DNA of 37,374 nucleotides from Polytrichum commune. Taxonomy: Eukaryota; Streptophyta; Polytrichopsida; Polytrichales; Polytrichaceae. The notes under the pieces were generated by a model. The model was not told the DNA's origin. It saw only the letters and a list, made by a program, of their open reading frames with translations, and made no database searches. The stretch spans positions 1 to 37,374 of the forward strand of contig CATNTY010000022.1 in the NCBI GenBank assembly GCA_950295325.1. Reading direction: 5' to 3'. The position numbers and the translations under genes were made by a program. Shown in pieces: positions 31,545-37,374 of the stretch; positions within the stretch are counted from its first letter, which is position 1, and each line of letters starts with the position of its first letter.

Positions 31545-31744
31545 ATGCCCCTCGGCTACTGCAAGGCCCCACCATTTTTCAAAGAGAGAATGGTCTTAAA
31601 TTTGAAGTTGCAATTTGGCGATCAAAACACAAATCAAGGCAGCATGAGAACTCGACAAGTGTTCGGCAATGGTCATGCTTGGACTCCAATCACCTGGCAA
31701 AGCATCGATTCAAAAGAGTCCAGTGTCAAACCGAAACCTGAAAG
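31545..31744 (+). pseudogene. Possible host exon fragment, interrupted by hAT element 2
   Basis: A plus-strand frame (FFKERMVLNLKLQFGDQN and onward) is open to the hAT boundary. If the hAT element and one 8-bp duplication are removed, the frame continues through 33365-33401 to a TGA at 33402. The content is protein-like, but the family is not recognised, and a frame of this length could occur by chance. Confidence 0.3.
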
Positions 31745-31923
31745 CAGGGCATAAAATTGACACCCTGGGGGGTGTATTTTGCTTCCTAGAGTGTCCTAGG
31801 ACACCCAAATCTCAAACAGGGTGTCCCCGAGGACACCCAAAAATCCTACAAGGGTGTCCTTTTTACACCCAAAAAAAATTCAGGGTGTCCCCTGTACTTG
31901 TAGGGCCTATCAGCGTATATGTT

Positions 31924-32071
31924 TGACAAAGTTTTTGCAAGTTTTTCTTTTTTGACACGCAAAAACTTGCACAAAAAAAAAATGAAAGTCAATTGACACG
32001 CACATTCTAGAAATTGACACGTACTGTGACTTGTGAAGAAAAAAATCACACGTCAATTGACACACTAGAAA
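31924..32071 (+). repeat. hAT-associated repeat, copy 2
   Basis: Aligns with 14373-14520, including the AAGTTTTTGCAAGTTTTT start, the GCAAG...CTTGC hairpin and the TCAATTGACACG units. It is unoccupied at the LINE target site, so it shows the pre-insertion state. Confidence 0.75.
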
Positions 32072-32074
32072 TAT

Positions 32075-33157
32075 GAGGAGTTTGGTGCGGATACCGAATT
32101 TGTGGCATAATTTTTGGACATTTCTAGAGGTGGTGAGATCCATTTTCAAGACTCTACAGGAGTGGTGCATTCACATATATTGCATTATGCACCATTGCCT
32201 CATGCAATTGAGTTTGGTGGTGATGGTACCCTCCATGGGTGCAAGGTGATTGCACAGGCCTATGTGGTTAAGGTGATAGAATCATTGCAGCAACGATTTC
32301 CTGATTTGAAGCTCTTCAATGCATCTAAGCTATTTAGCCCTGTCTGTTTTTCAACAGACTTGACACTTCTTCATCGAAATGCTTGTTTATGGCTTCAGAG
32401 TTTCATTGACCACTTCTGCACTAATGGAGGGAATCTTTTTGATGAGCGTGGTTTAAAATCAGAGCTTCGAGGTTTTTTGGATACACTTCATATTTCATGT
32501 GGTGGTCTTAAAATGCACCAAGCTTGGATGGTTTATTCTTCCAATTTGGACTATGTTGGAAGATATCCTCATATGACAAAGTTGTGGCAAGCTGTTCTTG
32601 TAATTCATGCTAGTACAACTTCTTGTGAGAGAGGATTTTCTACTCAAAATCATATTAAATCTACTTTACGGTCTCGGGGGGGGGGGGGTAGTCATTGGTT
32701 GGAGTAGCAATATACGTGCGAACAAATGATAGGGTATTTTAAAAACATGGGGGCAAAAAATTATAAATGGACTTAAGAGTAATATAGGGTATCAAAAATG
32801 ACATTGGACATCTTTAAAGTACTATAGGGTATGGAATAATAAGTAATTTGGAAATATAAGTAATGCATGCTATTTTTCTATTAACCTAAAGTAGAAATTT
32901 ACATAATGATAGCATGTGAAAAAAAGAAGAGAATTGAAAGTAATACCCCCCTATAAAATAGTGGTTGTTCACACCTATATCCTTAACTTTTTAACACACT
33001 ACCCCCCCCCCCCCCCCCCCCGAGTTTACGGTGTAGTTTGGTATTAGAGACTTTGGAAGCACAAATGAGAGTTGCAATGGCAAAAATCCCCATAGAGGCC
33101 ATTGACTTTGAACAAGTATGGGTAAAGTGGTGTGCTATGAAAGGCCGCCGCTTATAG
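32075..33157 (+). pseudogene. hAT transposase relic 2 (C-terminal part), split by a MITE
   Basis: The frame enters near 32075 (EEFGADTEF), has a TAA at 32108, and runs on to 32672. It contains RFPDLKLFNASKLFSP and TTSCERGFSTQNHIKSTLR, the hAT dimerisation signature. A 352-bp element at 32673-33024 interrupts it. After that element and one TTTACGGT copy, the same frame resumes (LVLETLEAQMRVAM, then FEQVWVKWCAMKGRRL) and stops at 33155-33157. The end matches the ending of relic 1 (MDWATTFNIWRSMRDRR). The amino-terminal half is missing. Confidence 0.75.
32673..33024. mobile_element. CTCGGGGG-ended MITE 2, nested in hAT relic 2 (352 bp)
   Basis: Ends are CTCG, a G run, then TAGT at left (13 G at 32676-32688), and ACTA, 20 C (33002-33021), then GAG at right. 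It is flanked by perfect TTTACGGT duplications (32665-32672, 33025-33032). It cuts the hAT frame exactly, and the frame is restored on removal. The tip resembles the element at 16821. Confidence 0.75.
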
Positions 33158-33364
33158 GTTTGATTTGCATTGCAAGTTATGATATGTAGTGATATGTAGT
33201 GATTTTTAATTGAAATTTTGAAATGATATTATATATTTTTCAAAATTGTACCTATTTTGACAAAAAAAATTTTTTAAGAGAAATTTATGAGGACACCCAA
33301 AAATTGGAGCAGGGTGTCCCCTGGAAATTTGGCTAGGGTGTCAAATTTATGGCCTGCCTGAAAG

Positions 33365-35074
33365 ATTCACAGCTAAGGTGCTACATTTAGCTACGATAAA
33401 TTGAGCCTTTTGATGTTCAAAATGAAACATGAGTTTACCAGATATATTGTAATGCATACTGACTACATTTAGAAGACTCTAACTCAAAGCAGACATGGAG
33501 GTCAATACAAGGATGAGGACAAGGATGCGGTTGGAAAAAATCCAATGTCACACACAGACATAGATAAAATTTGACACGAATTTTTTGCACACAAGAATGA
33601 TGAAAGAGACTTCCACATCCACTATATAGAGTGTCCGACATTACAATGAGATCCTGACCTCAGTCAGTTGGACCGACAACACACATTTAGTAGCTGACTA
33701 TGCACCACACTGACATTCTGCTTGCATGCTGATTGTACACTAATTGATGACTTTCTTAGTGTAAGTATTTATAGTTTATGTAATGAGTCTAAATCAGGCG
33801 TATATACTTCGGATGAGGCATACTCTGAGACTTACATTTTGCTCTTCCTACCCCGGAACTACTATAAAGTGACTCTGAATATGATCAGTCACATATCAAA
33901 TTTCGCGGTCCTCGCTTCAAGATGAGTGCTGTCCTCAACCATTCTTTTATCATACATGGGTCATACAAGCGGCCCCTCAGCGCATCAATAGGTAACTAGT
34001 GAGAAATCATTGCAACAGCGCTGGCTCAACACGTGCAGAAGTTAGCTTTCTTGGTCCTTTTGGGCATGGTGGCCGGGCAATCGATTCCTGAGTTTCACAA
34101 GGAAGCTCTCCTTGTGATGGGGTTTCTCTGGAGCTGCACATAGATGCCACATGAACTTGTAAAATACACACTTGATGAAAGGGCACTACATTTGATTCAT
34201 TACATGTGACAACATCAACATTGAGCACTGATCATCTTTGGACTACATCTGACCTCCATTGGCATATGGTTTTTAAAAGAATTGCTATAGATAAACAGTA
34301 TGGGGCTATCGCCAGATATGGTAGAAGCTGTGAGGTTCTTCTTCTTAAGAAGATAGAAACAATCATAGTCCAAGTCCTGTAATACAAATTGAAATGAGTA
34401 GTGGACATGTATACTATAAGAAACACAATAACAACATGCCCGGAGAGTTCATTGGACGGAAATTAGAAACAACCTGAGAAAAAAAATATAGGGTGCAGAC
34501 AATGTATGGTACATTCTACTTAGATTACTACACTACATATACCAATTAGTGAGTGTGGGAAATTGATGAGGGTGGGAAAGTGGTGAGTAAATTCCTCTAT
34601 GTTGTGAATTAGTGCCACCAAAAGATCTAGGAAATGTTGTTTCATCTGATCTCGGAAACTTGGCACTATTCACTAAATTTCCGGCACTTGGCAATAATCA
34701 CTAAAAGTATTGGCACTTGACACTATTCATTGACAAGCATGGGGCACGCACTCATCACAAGCACGCACTAATTTTCTTGAAATATATGGTAAATGAGCAT
34801 AGAATTTACCGTCTTCATGAACTTAGTGTCACTCAGTAGCAACTTCAGCCCTGAGTAACTTTGAGAATTGGCTAGATTGTGCATGTGACTTGACTTAATA
34901 CCACCCTCACTGGTTGGTATATTTAGTGCACTACACAATGTGGGGAAAACAAATCAGATTTTCATAATCAATATAGGGTCATGTATAAAAACTTAGTTAG
35001 AAATTTATGCGTTCGTAGGGTGTTAAGAGATGCTTCAAAGACCAATTCATTCTAAATTAAGGCCACTTAAATTC
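33365..35074. other. Mostly non-coding, with one MITE-like element
   Basis: No definite gene. A minus-strand frame at 34007-34228 has a GC-richer composition and could be a downstream exon of the repeat gene at 35131-36214, but no acceptor or phase argument proves it. Confidence 0.35.
34531..34928. mobile_element. MITE-like element with CACTA ends, 398 bp
   Basis: The left end CACTACATATACCAATTAGT matches the inverse of the right end CACTAAATATACCAACCAGT, and GAG-GTGG continues the match (about 27 positions). Internal CACTATTCACTAAA and similar units repeat. No clear flanking duplication. It is related to the palindromic CACTA-end group only at the very tip. Confidence 0.5.
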
Positions 35075-36214
35075 CTAAATCGTGACATAATAGATGTACT
35101 CCGCGGAACAAAATGTCATAGAAGACTTACTTGGCGGATTTGGAGCTTCCATGGATTCCGTGCCAGTTGAAGAAGGTGGCTGGTACACTTCCTGAGTTCC
35201 AGTTGCTGGCTCTGAGGTGTCCAGAGTTGAGCCTTCGTTCTTGATTTCAGGAGTTTTCACCTTCGTCTCGTCCAAGAATGAGCTCCCTTCTTCAGTGGCC
35301 TCAGGACTCTCCGAAGGCCTTGATTCATTGATTTTACTTCCCTCTTCCTCTTTGGCGTCTTCCAACGTAACCGCTTTTGATCCTTCTGGCTCTGGAGTCT
35401 TGATTTTCGTCTTGTCTAAGAACGTACTATTGTATCCCTCCTCTGTCTCCTCAGGCTCAAACGGAACTCCACGATCGAGGGCAGATCCCTCGAAATTGTA
35501 GTCCCCTTTCCTCGTTTCGGCACCCTCGGTGTTCTCTAAAGTCAATGCACTATCGTTCTCTGGCTCTGGAGTTTTGATTTTCGTCTTGTCTAAGAACGTG
35601 CTATTGTATCCCTCCTCTGTCTCGTTTGGCTCATATGGAACTCCGCGGTAAAGGGCAGATCCTTCAAAGTTGTAATCACCTTTCCTCGTCTCATCTCCTT
35701 CTGTGTTCTCCAAAGTTAACGCACTTTCTTCAGCCGGCTCGGGAGTTTCAATCTTGGTCTTGTCCAAGAATGTGCTGGCGTAGCCCTCCTCTGTCTCCTG
35801 TGGCTCATATGGTACTCCGCGATCCAAAGCAGATCCTTCGAAGTTGTAGTCTCCTTTCCTTGTTTCAGCGCCCTCGGTGTTCTCCAATGTCAGTGCACTT
35901 TCATTCTTTGACTCTGGAGTTTTGATTTTAGTTTTGTCTAAGAATGTGCTGCCATACCCCTCGTCCGTTTCCTTAGGCTCATACGGAACATCGCGCTCAA
36001 GAGCTGACCCCTCGAAATTGTAGTCAGCTGTCCTCAATTCAGATCCCTCGGTGTTGTCTAGCGTCAGCGCACTGTCATCAGTTGGCTCTGGGGTCTTGAT
36101 CTTTGTCTTGTCTAAGAATGTGCTGGCATATCCCTCCTCTGTCTCCCTCGGCTCATACGGCACACCGCGATCGAGTCCAGAACCTTGGAAATTGAAGTCG
36201 CCATCTCGTGCCAT
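35075..36214 (-). CDS. Acidic protein with five tandem 58-residue repeats; exon with splice donor
   Basis: The start is the ATG at 36214 (MARDGDFNF). The frame runs to a stop at 35075, but a strong 5' splice site (CCAA|GTAAGT, intron from 35130) suggests the exon ends at 35131 after 361 codons, with further exons outside or unrecognised. Five units of exactly 58 residues (174 bp) begin with DYNFEG at 36199, 36025, 35851, 35677 and 35503. Each carries VPYEP, TEEGY-STFLDKTKIKTPE and SALTLENTEG. A shortened sixth (SSFLDETKVKTPE) follows. The protein is rich in Glu, Asp, Lys, Ser and Thr, with no signal peptide or membrane span, so it is probably disordered and soluble. Third codon positions differ between repeats while residues are kept. 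The family is not recognised. Confidence 0.65.
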   Translation of the reverse strand: MARDGDFNFQGSGLDRGVPYEPRETEEGYASTFLDKTKIKTPEPTDDSALTLDNTEGSELRTADYNFEGSALERDVPYEPKETDEGYGSTFLDKTKIKTPESKNESALTLENTEGAETRKGDYNFEGSALDRGVPYEPQETEEGYASTFLDKTKIETPEPAEESALTLENTEGDETRKGDYNFEGSALYRGVPYEPNETEEGYNSTFLDKTKIKTPEPENDSALTLENTEGAETRKGDYNFEGSALDRGVPFEPEETEEGYNSTFLDKTKIKTPEPEGSKAVTLEDAKEEEGSKINESRPSESPEATEEGSSFLDETKVKTPEIKNEGSTLDTSEPATGTQEVYQPPSSTGTESMEAPNPPSKSSMTFCSAEYIYYVTI

Positions 36215-37374
36215 TGAACTGTCGGTCACACTATTCAAAAATCAGTTTGCCAGTCGATACAGCCCCGAAGCTTAACACTCCCGATGTTAGTCGACACAGC
36301 ACTGAGCAGAATCTCAAATTATAGCTCGTTGAGACAACTTAACGCTAAACTTTCTGGAATCGGAGCTGCACATTTATGAACCAGAGCCAATGAACTAGCA
36401 TTGTTTGTTTAGGAAATAAAGATTCGGCATAGCAAAGATTAAAACATTGCATTCCAATCATCCACAAATTGGCCTCTGATACTAAAAGAGCTGCATTAGA
36501 AATGCAAATTTGGCAAGCAGGCTGATGGCTTATTGACACAATCTACGAAGCTTTGCATAAAATAATTGAGCTTCATAGAATATTATCAATGAATGATTTA
36601 TTTCAGTTTATTTGACAACAACTATACAGATATGCGTACACTTCGCTCCCTCACCTTTTTCTTAACGACAAATAAACAGAATTACATATAATGTCCTTTC
36701 GCCTTTGATCAGCCGAAGAAGAGACGATAAAACGAGATGCCACACAAAGTGGTATGAATTTTGACCTAAGTAGAGCTGTACCTAAGTAGAGCTGAGAAAG
36801 AGATAAAATTTCGGTCAAGCAGAATATAAGAGAGTCGCTTTCTTCTCTACAACTAAAGAGAATTGCACACGCTCTGTTCCTTCACCCTCCTTAATCAGAA
36901 CCATACTTATTCAAAAAGTACTCTGAACTTCATGCTCCGATATCGCAAGAGGTGGGATAGAAATATAAGCTTTGATGGAATAGGACTTCGGCGAAAGAAG
37001 CGATCGAAGAATTCTTTCTTATGAGCAAGATATCCACACAATTTTGCACACAATTTCTTCCTCGCCAATTTCGACTGTCGCAAATTCCTCGAGACATTAG
37101 ACTCCAATCCTAAGACAGCTGCGGTAGGACAGTCAAGCAGCGATTGAAGACTGAAATTATGTTACTATATGTCAAAGATTCGCACACACTATTCCCTCAC
37201 CTTATTCAGTCGAAGCAGTAGCCAAACACTGAAGTCCGTCTCAGCGAGCTCTAAGACCTCAAATCTTAAGATAGCAGCTAAAGAAAGAGTATCGTCTTCT
37301 CAACAACAGCTAGACATTTTTGCACATGGGTATTTCCCATCACCCCGTTCAGTCGATGTAGAGCCAATGCACCC
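36215..37374. other. Upstream region of the 58-residue-repeat gene, with degenerate repeats
   Basis: No coding frame was seen. A motif of the form TTCCCTCACC...TTCAGTCGA, usually just after a GCACAC tract, recurs near 36640, 36880, 37190 and 37340. It may be a diverged tandem array or 5' untranslated/promoter sequence of the minus-strand gene. An AG acceptor-like site (GACCGACAG) lies a few bases before the ATG, so a 5' UTR intron is possible. Confidence 0.35.

Larger units (their letters stand above)
31745..33356 (+). mobile_element. hAT element 2, complete ends, 1612 bp including a nested element
   Basis: The left end CAGGGCATAAAATTGACACC pairs with the inverse of the right end, CAGGCCATAAATTTGACACC. 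It is flanked by CCTGAAAG on both sides (31737-31744, 33357-33364), the 8-bp duplication typical of hAT. Palindromes (GTGTCCTAGGACAC at 31791-31804, GGGTGTCC/GGACACCC at 31819-31838) lie inside the left end, with similar GGACACCC/GGGTGTCC blocks inside the right. It contains the 150-bp hAT-associated repeat and a truncated transposase. Non-autonomous as it stands. Confidence 0.8.

Overview
The window looks like transposon-rich intergenic DNA from a nuclear plant (streptophyte) genome. It is AT-rich and gene-poor, with an interstitial TTTAGGG telomere-type repeat near 3427-3447 and plant-style MITEs, hAT elements, a SINE and non-LTR retrotransposons nested in one another. Nothing identifies the species. 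No rRNA, canonical tRNA, CRISPR or bacterial-type operon was found. Only two loci look like host genes, both on the minus strand and both incomplete: a repeat-containing membrane protein (about 4157-5899) and an acidic protein built of five 58-residue repeats (35131-36214). || Left part (1-6185): positions 1 to about 2518 are the 5' part of a minus-strand LINE that runs off the left edge. ORF1 (537 aa, three RRM-like domains plus a coiled coil) ends in one TAG. The next frame, ORF2, continues in the same reading frame with no other stop to the window edge and carries a canonical 2A-type motif (GGDIETNPGP). Next come a dispersed repeat of about 200 bp (copy 1), featureless DNA, the membrane-protein gene, and a short segment with three hairpins. 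|| Middle (6186-14372): a second, decayed, 5'-truncated copy of the same LINE family lies on the plus strand. It is bounded by a 14-bp target-site duplication and ends in a (TTC)n tail. Its ORF2 can be followed through three serial 2A-like motifs, an apurinic-type endonuclease, a reverse transcriptase (YADD), an RNase H, a CCHC motif and a restriction-like endonuclease. That is the architecture of Dualen/RandI (dual-endonuclease) elements. It landed inside a repeat that also precedes a second hAT-derived locus. || Right part (14373-37374): two hAT transposase relics occur. The second (31745-33356) has both ends, an 8-bp duplication and a nested 352-bp element with its own 8-bp duplication. At least five copies of a MITE group with palindromic CACTAAAT...ATTTAGTG ends are present; one has a TA duplication proven by empty sites elsewhere in the window. 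There are also a Harbinger/Tourist-like element, two CTCGGGGG-ended elements, a SINE nested in a MITE, a miRNA-like foldback, and finally the 58-residue-repeat gene. || The central finding is a plant dual-endonuclease LINE whose ORF1-TAG-2A-ORF2 layout suggests readthrough followed by 2A ribosome skipping, with the 2A motif repeated up to three times.
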